From the NCBI GenBank assembly GCA_021613335.1, contig JAJTWR010000398.1, forward strand, positions 2,322,001 to 2,386,000: a DNA stretch of 64,000 nt, read 5' to 3'. The stretch is from Whitmania pigra. Taxonomy: Eukaryota; Annelida; Clitellata; Hirudinida; Haemopidae. A program made the position numbers and the translations under genes. Positions 35,442-48,440 of the stretch are shown here, piece by piece. Under the pieces are notes generated by a model. It was not told the origin of the DNA. It made no database searches and saw only the letters and a list, made by a program, of their open reading frames with translations. Positions within the stretch are counted from its first letter, which is position 1. Every line of letters starts with the position of its first letter.

Positions 35442-36876
35442 CTGCACGACGCTCTCCCTGACTTTTTCATGTCTTCCTTGTTTCGCATTTGAAATGAATT
35501 CGAGGAAAAACTTCCATGGACGGATAGAAGATCGTTGATCGAACCCAGCGGAGCTTATGAAGTTCAAGTTAAGGCCTTGATCGCGATGACGACGATGATG
35601 ACGACGACGACGAAGAAGAAGAAGAAGACTGCGATGATGATGATGATGATGATGACGACGACTAGAACAGTCTAAACAAGTTTTAGTTAGGTGCGTTCAT
35701 TGAAATACTGCGCATTAAGCGGGATAATATGCCACGAGCCACCTGTCGGCGATTATTGAATTCGAGATGCAAACACGGATTCGTACGTTCGGTTTTCTAG
35801 GAGACCACAATTGGAGAGAACTGGCCAGCAGATGTTGCTAGAAGTTGGATGGGCTTTTTCCTGCCTTCCTGTACGTAAGATGGATAGATGGGTGGGTGGA
35901 TGAACGAAGGAATGGGGCCTGTAAGCTTGCTTGAAATCTGCTTTCAAACCGAACTCAAATATTTAATTGAGCATTTGGCAGCCTCTTTCATCTCTGCTAG
36001 TGATCTAATCGCCATCACTAACTATCACCACCATCACCATCGTTATCTTCAGGATCGTGATCATCATCATCATCATAATCGCCAAAACAACAACGAAGAA
36101 TGAGAATGAGGTTGGTGTCTGTTGGCTGCTGTTGCTTGCCGATCAATACCTTCCAAGCACCCACTCTTTGTCTCGTTTGTCGTCCACGAATGCCCAGCTG
36201 TCCGTAGACCCCGTTAACATCCAACTTCGGGTCAAGGTTACAACCTAATGGAGAAAACGAGAGATCTTCACTCGATTGTTGTCCAACGGAGATCATTTTG
36301 CCTCAGAAATGCCGATGTTTCTGGGCCAAATTCCTCCGACAATTTATCACTTGATAGCGATTATCGGTGCTGCCTACAATCGACCATAAGAGTTCTTGAC
36401 CGTGATGCTCCTAAAACCAAATTCATTCCAAACATTACAAGAGCTGCCTCCGAATCGTTTGCTTTAAGAGTCCGCCATATTTATATTCTTCTCTGTAGGC
36501 TCTGTTTTTCTGATTTTCTGTTTTAAATTGCAAAGGTTTGTGATTACGAATGATATAAATACGCTTCAAAACAGTTTCGTTAGTAAATAATTAACAATTT
36601 ATTATGACATAATATCTCCTTTTAATTATTCTTTTAATTTTAATTTTTATTTCGTAATTGAGTATTAAATCATGAATCATGTCTTTCAGTCATGTCCAAT
36701 TCCAATCAGGCCTGCCTGCAATTTTCCGGTCACGTGGGGTTACTGAGTGACATATTAGGAGTCACGCATGAGACTACGTTATCCGTCCAGTTCATTTGCA
36801 GGAACATTTATTTTTCAGTTCATTCATGAATCCGAATTGTGGTTTCAGTTAATTGCCTAAGTCGAATATCATAAAG

Positions 36877-36971
36877 ACTGAAATTAGAAACGATTATGAT
36901 TATGATCATTTCATTGTTTTTCATTGGAATACGGTCTCGCTTGTTCGGATTACTCGTAACAAAAATTGGAA
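36877..36971 (+). repeat. Dispersed repeat, copy 2 of 2
   Basis: Matches 35150-35242. The open frame seen here is a consequence of the repeat and has no family match. Confidence 0.75.
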
Positions 36972-37129
36972 AAATATGAATATATATAAATTTCACAGAT
37001 TAATTTTAAATCTTTTATTTTTAATGTGTAAACAGCAATGTTTAACTCTGATATTTAATTAAACATTGCATATTATCAATTGAGGACTATGTCCAATTTT
37101 AAGTGGTCCCCAGATGGTAGGATGATTGT

Positions 37130-37224
37130 TATAATGATATACAAATAATATGATAAATATATATTTAAATAATATTCAAATAATATGATAAATATATATT
37201 TAAATAATATTCAAATAATATGAT
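37130..37224. repeat. Tandem AT-rich repeat, 41-base unit
   Basis: The phrase CAAATAATATGATAAATATA recurs with ATTTAAATAATATT between copies, a little over two units. Confidence 0.8.
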
Positions 37225-39361
37225 ATTTCTATTGCAATAAAAATATAAACACTATTGCATAAACTGGTTGAATTATTTAAGCAATATTTTAAGTAGTATT
37301 TTTCAGTTAATTGGATTCAATTGCAATTGAAAATCCTGTCGAATGTTAAAAAAGTTGAAAGTTTAATTTTATAAAGGATTTTATAATTTGATGACACTGC
37401 TTTATGATATTATGCTTTAGGACTTATAAGAATTCTCATATAAAATGATAAAAATGATTAGAAGAATCGTGATTTAGGTTATAAGTAGATAGCTAAGTGA
37501 TTTAGAGAGAAATAGAGGCACAAATACTTGCAAAAAAAACATGAATTCCTTTAAAATAATTTTATATTTTATGCTATTAAACTATTTATAAATCTATTTT
37601 CCTCAAGAAAAAAATATGGTTAAGGTGGTTTTGTGAGTTCAGATCTTACCCAATCGATAAAGTTTCTGCTCTAAAATATAACTTACGATCGATTTTAAGA
37701 TCAAACCCAAACAAGACGAATTATATCTGAACAGCGAAATTGAATTCAAATTCGATAATAACAAGCAGTTTTTCAAAGTTGATTAAAAAATGTTGTTTGC
37801 AAGTTAAAATAGGTTCGGCTCTGAAAACTAAACTGTAAAACTCGTAGGAGATATTTCTATTTCTATTAGTTATGGAGATATAGACCAAAAATTCAGCAAG
37901 AAAAGCACTAAATTTATATTTAAAACATTTTTACTTTTAACTTATAAAAGCACGGACTTTATTTTGGGTGGTTTATGGTTTTTCCCCTGAGTGGCTGTTG
38001 CCCTTTGACCTGTGGCTAGAAGCCAAAAGATGTAATCTTATCAAGTTGTGAGAAGGTATAAAGGGGTTTAACCCCCCTTGGAAACGAGCTGAAATGGCAT
38101 CCTTCATATTTCAAAGCTCCTTTTAACTTTAAACTCTCCTATTCCATCCGATCAGAAAGGCATTACTTCGACAACTTCAGATTGTTAATTCGATCGAAGC
38201 TGTACCCTGAATGTTTTTTTACAAAATGTTTTGTGAATTTAGCGAATTTAAACAATTCAATAAATTCTATTTAATGCTCTAAAGTACTTTAGTAGCTGCC
38301 ATCGACATAAAAATTAGCTAATTAATTTATCAAAATTAAAGGCTGTGTTTTTGAGAATTTGGTATTGAAAAAGAAAAAAAATTTTAAAACCCTGAGAATT
38401 TATTCCTTCACCTTGTCCATGGTAATAGAATTTTATGACGCATCAAGATAGTCTTCGTAAAGGTAATGCTAACAGTTAATTATATTTTAGTTATTATTGA
38501 GATAATAATTAAAAGTGCTGCTATTAAATAATATTTAATAATTATTATTTCTTATAGCTGTAATCATTTAAATTACAGATAATTTTCATTATAAGAAACT
38601 ATCAAAGCTTAGAACAGCTGACTTACTAGTTTGAATAACGTTTAAATGAAAATATGCAAGAATTAATTCGTCATACATCGTGTAATTGTTGTGATTGCAA
38701 AGCGGACAGGAATTTGGCAATCATTACGATCAACATTACCTGACTGCTACAACTTAGAACTTGGGAAAGCAATGAAAATGTTGAAAAAAATAATTATTTT
38801 TACGCCTCAATTAATGTTGACATTTTTATTAAAAAATTAAGTAATTAATTAATATTGAAAAAAGAATTATTTTTATGCCTCAATTAATTAAATTGACATT
38901 GTTATTAAAGAATTAAGTAATTAATTAGGAGTAAGTAATTTTTATTCCTTGCAAGTAATTCAAACGAATCGAATAAAAAGCGACGTAGTTATAATGGTGT
39001 CGGCCCCGAAACGTTGAAATTGTTTTTGCAACCTTGACAGTGTAGAAGCTCGTTCGAAGCGTTAAACAAATGGACCAAACATTCCTTACGAATAAATGAG
39101 GCATTGATCAGCTGCTAACGCACTAGATTTTATGAATTTAAGAATTAAATTCATTTTGATAAAGTATTTTGTTTGATGATTGTAGAACTTATTGTTGTGA
39201 TGAGCCCCGAATTCCATTAAAAACACGTGCTATCCCGAATTCCAAGCAGTTAATTATGATTTAGTAATTAGTACTGATTAAAACTAGACTGGGCACTTTT
39301 GGGGGCAAACAAATGTGTTCAAAGACCACAGATCCTTGTTAAATATTAACATTATTTTATA

Positions 39362-39392
<31 letters not shown>

Positions 39393-39943
39393 TTATTATT
39401 ATTATTTTATTGTTAATTGTTAATTACTCTCAGGCACACGAATCTGGCATGTGTCTAAAACTGCTGCAAACCGCAAATAGCCAATTTGGGTCGCCGTGTT
39501 TAACCAGCCGTAGATTCTAAAATGGTTGAAAGCACGAATTGTTACAAAGGTAAACATTAGCGAGAACAGTTCAAATGTCGATCAGCACAGTAATGTCCAA
39601 AGCGATCAGCACTCATTCAGTTGATGATCGCATCCTCGTCAGTGAATGATTATTATATAGCGCAAAATATAGCGAGTCACTAGATGAGGCAGTGATTTCG
39701 CAAGATGGTTTCTTGAAAACTTGTTCAATTGAATTGCGAACGACAGAAAATTTTCTGAGGAGAGTGTGATAGTAATGTTTTCGATAGCTGCGTACGTGCG
39801 CGCCTCAAATAAATATTCAGGCATACCTTTGGCTTCTTCACTTGAATTGAAGCTTTTGTAAGCGCTTTGCTTGACGAAGGTTGATGAATTTCGAATTTAA
39901 ATCGTAAAATTTCAGATTGGCGCTTTCCTGTTAATTAAACAAA

Positions 39944-42900
39944 ATGGCCACCAATCTCAGAAGAGTTCTAGGCTTGGTGAGGGTGGTGGAATCAAGAAAA
40001 TGGAGTTTGTTACGCAGTTTGTACGCCCCGGCATTGTTTGCATCGCGAAACGTACCGCAAACATTTCCATGCAATTCCATGAGCACCAACGCCATCAGAA
40101 AGAAAAAAAATGTGGAAGGTACGACACTTTAATTTAATTTTAAAACATTGAAGATACAACTTTTACAAATGTCTAAGAAAATTAATTAAGCAAACGTTAT
40201 TATGAAAATCATGTTTTATCTTATAACCTCCGATAATATCCTAATCCCCTTGAGATACCAATGAGAGGAGACTCCATGACCCAAAAATTCTTTGCTTTTT
40301 TTTTAATTTGTTTAAAATATCGACATATTGTCGTTGCAGAGAAAATGTTCTGCTTCCAATGCGAGCAGACAAAATCCGGCAAGGGATGTACGACGGTCGG
40401 AGTGTGCGGCAAACTACCCGAAGTTGCCGAACTTCAAGATCTCCTGTGTGGACTTGTCAAAGGAATTGCAATTTTCAGCACAAATGGAAAGAAGGAGGGA
40501 GTTCTCATACCTGAAGAAATTTACGATTTCAGTTTCAGCGCCTTGTTTAGGTTGACCAATATCCTTCTAACCGATCTTATGTTTCCATTATCAAATAATT
40601 TTCAACTTACAATTCAGTGGTTTTGGAGGGGGTGGTGGGGGGGTGAGGGACGTTAGAGAGCTCGAGGAGCGCCCTTAGCATTTGGTCAAAAGTAAGAAAG
40701 ATATTTTCTTCATCGGGAAGAGTAGAAACATTTCTTTAAAAGGGCGCCTAAAAAAAAAAATGTTTGGTATTCCTATCTTTAACATTAGTATTAATGAAGT
40801 TTTGTTTTTTGAACATTATGAATAACATTAAATTTTCATGATATTATTTATTATGCAGCACTCTGACAAACGTCAACTTCGACCCAGAAAGATTCGTCAC
40901 CTACATCAAAACCGCTTACGAGTACAGAGAGCTGTTGAGATCGCTTTACGAGAAAAAGTGCACAGAGAAGAGGCTGTCTCCCAAGAACTGGGACCATCTG
41001 CCGGAAGTGAATTGGTCTCCTTATAAAGATGGCGAACCGCAGTGGAACAAAGAATTCCTCTCTGAGGAGGGTTGGAACAGAAAATAGTTCATAAGTAATT
41101 AATCCAATAAGAATAGTTTAAATTACATGGCGCCTAAAACATCTGAAACGTTTGAAACAAATTTCAATTGACCCCTAATGTGCATTTGATCCATTTAAGC
41201 AAAATCATTGTTTTTGTATTTAATGATTGTTTCATCTCAAAAGATGGAGATATCATAATTTATTAATTTAACATGCTTCCAATGTATGTCTTTAGTTAAG
41301 CAGTTAAACATATCAAATCTGAAGAACTAAGTTTTGCCTGTAATCGCGGGAGAACTTCAAATGATGTCTAAGTTTGACAAATATGTAACTAGCATTTAAC
41401 ATTATGTAGCTAATTAAATGAATAAAATAACGATTTACAACCACAGGCAAAAGGTTTGGAGTGAAGAGAGACAAGGAGATTTATGGAGAGGACATTCACG
41501 GTGTGAGGGAAATGATTGTCTACGGAATGAAGGGGATGTCGACCTATGCTAGACACGCCAGGTTGGTTGGAGAATGGGATGATACCATTGGGGAGCAAGC
41601 GCACGAGGTTCGTTTTAAATCATTTGAGCAGATATTTTATAGCTAAATTAGTATTAATATACATAAATTTTAAATATTTTTTTGAAGTTGTTTACGTCGA
41701 ATAAATAAAAAACAGGAGCAATTGGGATTTCGAATAATATAGAATTGAGCAAAATTAAGAATATACTAAAAATTATATATTAAAAATGTATACTTACTTT
41801 TTCAGATCTTGGCATTTTTAATGGATAAAAACAACGACGGACATCACAATCTCGCGAAGAATTTGGAGTGTGCTCTGAAAGTCGGTGAAATTAACTTAAA
41901 AGGCATGTCCCTCTTGGATAGAGGGCACAGAAAAAGGTTCGGTGTCCCAAGTCCCACCAAAGTTTCGACCTCTCCTAAGCCAGGAAAGGTTAATATATCT
42001 AGTGGCGCATTATTAAATAAAAGCTAAATAAAACCGTCGATAAATTTAAAATATAATTATTCATTTTTGTTAATTCTGATAATAAAATTAATAAATGACT
42101 TTCAGTCTTAGCTTTTATTCGTCATTGATAATTCGTTTGTGTTTTTCAGGCAATTTTGGTGACGGGTCACGACATGAATGACATGGAAATAATCTTGAAG
42201 GAAGCTGAGAAGAGAAACGTCAACGTATATACTCACGGAGAAATGCTTCCTGCCCATGGATATCCAAAGCTTAGAGAATACAAGGTATGCAATATTATCG
42301 ATGACATAAGAGCAGATCGGGTAAAAGAAAAAGTTTAATTAGTGAATTAATTAATTATTGACTAATTTGTTATAACTGCACGACTGAATAATTTGTAGCA
42401 CATTTTGAACTGATCGAACCGAAATAAGGCTTCAACATGAATTAAACTTTTACAAATATTAAGTACTATTTCATTTCGTTTGAGTATTAATCAAAATGTT
42501 CCATAAATAAATGTTACGCAATCATAAATGATTAACATAACTGTCAACATCATTCATTTAATGAATTAAATATCAATTAGTAACATGCTCGTTTTGAATT
42601 TACAATTTCTAGAGTCTTGTGGGCCACTACGGAGGAGCATGGCAAAATCAGAAATTCGAATTTCCGGGATTTCCCGGTCCAATTGTGGTCACTACGAATT
42701 GTGTCATTGAGCCGATGAAATCTTACAAGAATCGCCTTTTTACTCTTAACGAAACTGGATGGCCAGATTGCAAGCACCTGGAGTTATCCAAATTAGAAGA
42801 TCTTGACATTCTCATGTATTCTGCTCTAACTAGCCCTGGCTTCGAAGAAAGTGACATCAAGTCCAATGGCAAATCTTTGGTTGTCGGATATGGACATGAA

Positions 42901-43553
42901 GCCATTTTATCAAATGCAGATAAGGTACGCACAAACAGCAAATAATTGCGAATTCTTGATTCAATAAGATCGTTACTTTATGACATTTGACAAATATCGG
43001 AGAATTTACTCAGATCCATTTATAGATTTTAGAAGCTATCGGAAAAGGTGACCTCAAAAGAGTGTTCGTAATTGGCGGATGCGACGGTTCCGAAAACAAA
43101 CGAAGCTATTTCTCCACCTTGGCAGCCAAAACACCAAAAGAATCCGTTATCATTACAATGGGTTGTGCCAAGTATCGATTCAACAGGATGGATCTTGGAG
43201 ATTTGGGAGACACAGGTATCCCAAGACTTTTGGACCTAGGCCAGTGCAATGATTCTTATGGTACCGTCGTGGTGGCTCAGGGACTTGCCAATGCACTCAA
43301 AACAGACATCAACTCGCTTCCAATGTCTCTCGCTATTTCATGGTTCGAACAGAAAGCAGTAGCAGTGTTTTTAACTCTTCTGCATTTGGGTATCAAAAAT
43401 ATCAGACTCGGACCGGTTCTGCCAGCATTCGTGACGCCAAACATCTTGACAATACTTCAAGATCAGTACAATTTAGCATCAATTGACTCAAAGAATCCCT
43501 TGGAAGATTTGGAAGAAATGATGTCATCGGGAAAGAAATCGGCTGCCGCTTAA
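39944..43553 (+). CDS. HCP: Hybrid cluster protein (hydroxylamine reductase family) with mitochondrial-type leader
   Basis: HCP carries a [4Fe-4S] cluster and a hybrid Fe-S-O cluster and reduces hydroxylamine or nitric oxide in anaerobic prokaryotes and some protists. Eight exons (39944-40118, 40340-40550, 40859-41070, 41447-41607, 41806-41988, 42150-42284, 42613-42924, 43026-43553) splice in frame into 638 codons. Residues 1-60 are rich in Arg, Ser, Leu and Ala with few acids, like a mitochondrial presequence; Met61 aligns with the bacterial start. The first cluster motif is CX2CX8CX5C ([20 protein letters not shown]), the class I spacing. Hybrid-cluster ligands are all visible: [40 protein letters not shown] and WFEQKA. 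So the enzyme should be functional. The linker after exon 2 matches the helical region of class I proteins. Start chosen to include the leader in exon 1; a start at Met61 would need another promoter. Confidence 0.95.
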
Positions 43554-44894
43554 GACGAACAAACGATTTTTTAATTCTTGACAAACATCGGGATAATTTT
43601 AATTAGATAATAATTAATACATTAATTGCATTATTTATTTTATCGTGCGAATGGGGCAAAAATTCCAAGGTAAAGCTAAACTCTCACTGTTGATTCCTTA
43701 TTGCTTCAATTTACCATCAAAAACGGAATATTAACTTACGGGTCATTGTGAGTCAGAGGAAATCTAATTGTGTTTGTTGAATTAGGGTTTTAAAAATAAT
43801 AATAATTGCTTTCGAATTGTCTGCTTAATTTTTAGGATTTTTTTTGAGATAATAAAATTCTATCCTGAAGATGTTGTTCAAATAAAAATTAAAATAGGGC
43901 ATAAAATACGGAGGAAAGCGTGATTAATCCACATTGAAAAGCTGAACTATTTTAGACTATCTGCTCCTTTATGGCTTTTGGATTATCGAAATGATATGAT
44001 TGATTTTTCAATCTTTATTTTAAAGTGCATTGTTATGCATTGGCTTTTCTTCAAAACCGAAAAACTCGCAAGTGGGAGCACGCGTAACGTTATGCAAAGA
44101 CGGAATTCCATTGTTGTTTCAAGTACCTAGCGAAGTTTATATCATTGTCAGCGTGATTATTTAATCAGCATTATCGTCAAATTTTGAATATTTATTTGAA
44201 AACACGATTTGGATTCTCCAGCTGTCTCAAATTGATAATCGATCAGAGAACTCTGGTGTAATATAAAACTTGTAATCAATACCCATGACGAGTTATTGTC
44301 GATATCATAAGAATACAAATCAAGGGTAAAATAAACTTTTGTTTGGATGCACCTTCTTACGAATTCCACGCAGTCAGTTAAATCCCAATTAATATATGAA
44401 TTAGACATGTTTTAATTATCCGCTGCACTTAAGCGGGTCTAAATCGTTTGCATTAGCTAGAACTTACAGCAAAAATGCTGAAACGATCATTATGATTGCT
44501 GAATTGAAACTAGATGTGTGAAGAATATCCCTCGCTTAGTTGACCTCAAAATGTCTAATCAAGCCATTAAATTAAAAAAGTAGTCGATCTAAAAAATATT
44601 GACATAATAATAGCTTCTTATCAGTAACATATAAATCGCTATACCGGTTGCAGTTAAAAATAGTTTCCAGTTGCTAAATTCGCTCTCGACATAGATTTTT
44701 CGATTTTGAAAATTTTAAAAGGTCTAAATATTTAAGTTATAACAATTGCTTTTTTGTAACATGTAATTTGTGGTGTATTCTGTTTTAATTTTGGATACGT
44801 TCTCTTAAACGTTTCATCTGTTGTTTGTGTTTTCCATCAATAAGCAAGAGAAAATTGACCGGAGTCATAGTTTTTAAAAAATTTATTACTCGCC
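43554..44894. other. Intergenic between HCP and the DCP2-like gene
   Basis: AT-rich, no coding segment or notable repeat seen. Confidence 0.45.
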
Positions 44895-46062
44895 ATGGAC
44901 GACCCTAAAAATGCAGAATGGCTTAGGACCATTACGTTCGGCACTGTCATCAGGTTAGATTAAAACATTACTGAAATTTTGAACAGCTTTTTAGATAGTT
45001 ATTGCTTACTTTAGAAAAGCAGTTGAATCTGTTAAGGAAGGAGATGACGCCACAAGCGCGTTTATGCGCTTGCACAAGGCGTTCTTTATATTCCGACAAT
45101 TGTTGCCTCTTGAATGCCAGCCAACCCTACAGAATGTTTTGTGGCATCTGATAAAGGCATACCCATCTCTGCAGCGATTCCATAAGAATTTCACTGCAAA
45201 CTTTACAAACTTCACAATGAGTGAAAATGATTCAGTTAGGGTTGGGGCCATTGTCATGGACTGTCAGCATGAGTATGTAAGTAGTAGAGATGGTCCAAAA
45301 TTAATAGATTCTTTACAGTTTACTATGTTACTGCTTACTTTAGGTTCTTCTAGTAAAACCACCACACAATCAATGCTACAGTTTTCCTAAAAGGAAAAAA
45401 ACTCCAGCTGACAGTCATGCAGTCGGTGCCATGGCAGAAGTAATTTTTGGTTAATTAAATATGTCTTAGGGTATTTGTGTATAAAGTATTGTTAACTTAG
45501 GTAGAAGAAGAAATTGGTCTAAGAATTACAATCCTCGAGAACAGTGGGAATTACTTGGAAAAGCAAGTGATCAACAGCACAAACATTCCTATATCGGCCC
45601 GTTATTATTTTCACCATGGTGTCTGCTTACAGACAACAACACTTCGCCCCCACTCTAAGAATGAAATTGGAGTTCGTCTTTTTTTTCTTTCTGATTTGCA
45701 TGGCTTGGCATCTTGCTGAATGTACCATACCATATCCAACATACCATATCTTTCACAGCAGATAATTTGGTACAACATTGAATATCTGGCAAATCTCAGC
45801 GAAGATGAAGCTGTAAATCATTTGCAGCTGCGATGTGAACTAAGAGCATGGAGGAACATACAGCCTTTCTTAGGGTTTGCATCTTAAAAAGCCTTAGGAT
45901 TCTTCCAAATTTCAAATAAAAAATAATACCTTTAGGGATATCCAAGCAAGGTCCGAAGAAAGAAGGCAGGCAGAAGATATCCACAACCACGGACATGTCA
46001 GACCCATTAGGATTGTGGCTTTCGATGCCAGCAAAGACAAAGAAGAACAACTTCTACTTTAG
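44895..46062 (+). CDS. DCP2-like Nudix protein with eroded Nudix box
   Basis: Six exons (44895-44953, 45015-45276, 45344-45439, 45501-45671, 45762-45874, 45936-46062) join in frame to 275 codons. The order matches the regulatory plus Nudix domains of the mRNA decapping enzyme DCP2: a helical N-terminal part (HKAFFIFRQLLP, LIKAYPSLQRF), the Nudix start VRVGAIVMDCQHEYVLLV (DCP2: PTYGAIILDETLENVLLV), the Nudix box SFPKRKKTPAD...AEVEEEIGLRI (DCP2: GFPKGKVNKEE...REVFEETGFDI), then a box-B-like end NEIGIIWYNIEYLANL. Against the Nudix consensus GX5EX7REUXEEXGU, the Gly is Arg, the first Glu is Asp and the Arg is Ala, while the EEXG metal-binding glutamates remain. Activity is therefore uncertain. 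It is far shorter than DCP2 (about 420 residues) and ends in a charged tail. It heads a tandem array of decayed relatives. Confidence 0.7.
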
Positions 46063-46299
46063 ATTTTTTTTCCCGGCCATATATGTTTTTTTTTTCTTGG
46101 CCTTGACATGATACTGATTGCTATATTAATTAGTTGCATTATTACAAATATAATTTTTTTTTAATTATTATAAAATTAGGTGAATTGACTTAGAAACTAA
46201 ACTTTAATTATTGCTGGTTGGCAACAAAATATCTTTAAAAATGTTATGCTTTGAAATTGAGTGACCATGGGAGAATTCATACAATAACTGCACATATAA

Positions 46300-46620
46300 G
46301 ACAAACACATGTCAGATAGTTTACATTGAATATTGATGAATGACTTTTATAACGTCCTTATCATTCTCTTTGTCATGCTAGTCATCGTAATTACGTTATA
46401 CCAAATTCAATCAGGTACTTCAAATCAAACAGAAAGCCAAAAACAAATATGAACATGAGATCTAATTAGTCGATATGGTTCGAGTTTGAATCTCAAAAAA
46501 TTTCGAAGTTAAAGTAAAAATTTGTTGTCATTGTCATGACAAACGACTATTTATTAAATTTATTTATTTAACTCTAATTTATAAAAAAAACTCCATATTA
46601 GTATCCAAATTTTATTTTAA
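46300..46620 (+). repeat. Diverged copy of the unit 3' segment, directly after the DCP2-like gene
   Basis: Shares phrases such as CAAATTCAATCAGGTACTTC and CTAATTAGTCGATA with 47690-47875 (unit A) and 52530-52760 (unit B), where they follow the DCP2-like remnants. This ties the intact DCP2-like gene to the array as its likely parent. Confidence 0.7.
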
Positions 46621-47334
46621 CATTTTAACAAGTCATCGATTTCTGAAAGACTGGGTCTAAAAGTGCAACAACACATTATTCGGAGCAATGGATTTTACAA
46701 TATTTTACCATTTTCTTGCATTTCAAACATGGCAGACATATTTCGGTACTTTCTACGACTAAAAACTGTAAAATTAAAATTTGATGTTGAAAGTTTTATT
46801 GATAATTTATGACATAAGATTTAAAGAAAAAGCCTTGGTGGACCCACATATCAATTAATGCCAATTAATTCACTAAACTTAAGTAAATTTTCAATCATAC
46901 ATTGACTTTAACTGCCCTTAAATCAATTTGATTCTTTTTTAGCCTAAGCCTACATGGCCATATGTCGAAGACATTTAAAGGAATTTGAAGTTTTAAAAAT
47001 GTTTTTAATAAGAACCGTAAATTAAAAATTTTATATAAAATGAACGATAGTTATAAAAGCTGTCTATTTTTGATTTTGCTTATTTTGTCCCTTCCCAATC
47101 ATGTAGTTATGAAGTGAACATTAATTAACACACACACACACTCAAAAATCATTTCATTTGAAATTTCTTGTATACGTGTTTGTCACACGGCTTTTGGATT
47201 TTAGTAAATACCTTCCCCAATCTTGCTCGCCTTATACCCACGTTTGACTATAATTTCTCGGTCTTCCTAATTCCATTTGGTAATTGGTTCAGATGTGTGA
47301 CATATACAACGATTCATCTTAGTGATTAATTATA

Positions 47335-47620
47335 ATGCAGATCTGGGAAGAAGTTGAGCTGGTAATTGACCCTCGTGTTCTCACAAGATGTGCCCAGAAG
47401 TTACAAGTGAACTCCACAAATGAATATTTTGCCAGCCGATTGTACTTTTGCGATGCCGTGTGTCTTAACACTCATTTCGCCCCTGAACTTAACTTGGAAA
47501 TACAGATTTCTGCATTCCGGTTCACAACATTGGATTGCTCCCCAACCAACAGCTTGTTATCCCTGCTGTGGTTCAACCTTACCATTTCTGCTTTGATTTG
47601 TAGTTATTATATTACTTCAC
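47335..47620 (+). pseudogene. DCP2-like remnant, unit A
   Basis: Preserves the exon that carries the end of the Nudix box and the following strands (IWEEVELVIDPRVLTR, then NEYFASRLYFCDAVCLNTHF). Compared with unit B, the preceding segment with the first Nudix strand and the GX5E half of the box is deleted (about 220 bases missing near 47270), and a second deletion of about 350 bases joins this exon directly to the C-terminal exon (AFRFTTLDCSPTN, now out of its original frame). No complete Nudix domain can be made, so this is a decayed copy. Confidence 0.85.
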
Positions 47621-47937
47621 GTTCTCTGCACGTTTGCATCACTATTTGTGGTCCTTTTCACCAACAAACGTTTACAAATAAGCGCTAATGTCCACGCAAC
47701 CATATTTTGAATAGTCTGTGGATTACTTTTGTAGCGTTCTCATCATTCTCCTTGTCATGGTAGTAATCTTATTTTTACGTTTTACCAAATTCAATCAGGT
47801 ACTTCAAGCAAAAAGCCAATAACAAATCCGAACTTGAAATATAATTAGTCGATAGGGGTTCGAGTTTGAATTTATACTTTACTTCTCATATATTACAATA
47901 ATGTTCATATTCTAATACAGGCAACATTGAATTTGAA

Positions 47938-48126
47938 ATGACAACAGATGTAATTGTGGTTATTTATTGCTCGATTAATTCGGTCAAGATAGTTAATTCT
48001 GTCTATATGTATCTAAAGAAAAATGGTAGCCAGAACCTCCACATCTATTCATTGTTCAGCGCAAAGAAAAGTTCCTCAAAAGTCGACTGGAAACAATGTA
48101 GCGGTTATATAAAATATAATTATTGA
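47938..48126 (+). other. Short open frame duplicated in both units (62 codons)
   Basis: The frame starting MTTDVIVVIYCSINSVKIVN is repeated at 52855-53043 with a single residue change (Cys to Ser), although the 52855 copy has GTG-type context and no ATG. Near-identity follows from the recent duplication, so it is weak evidence for coding. A degenerate third copy of part of it lies at about 48200-48335. Confidence 0.25.
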
Positions 48127-48440
48127 AATTTGCAATGTAATGTATCTATTATGTTACTTATAATAAATATAATAATTGCAGTTTAACACATTATCCGGAG
48201 ATAGTTAATTTTGTTTATATGTGTCTTAAAAAAAGGAAGTAGAACCTCTATATCAATCCACGTAGACTGGCATGCTGTTCAGCGCAAAGTAAAGTTCCTC
48301 AACAGTCGACTAGAAACAATGTAGCGGTTATAAAATATAATAATTAAAATTTAACTTATCATTTGTTTTGAATGTCATAATTGTAGTTTAACGTATCAGT
48401 TAATTATAATAAATACAATAATTGTACTTTAACGTATCAG

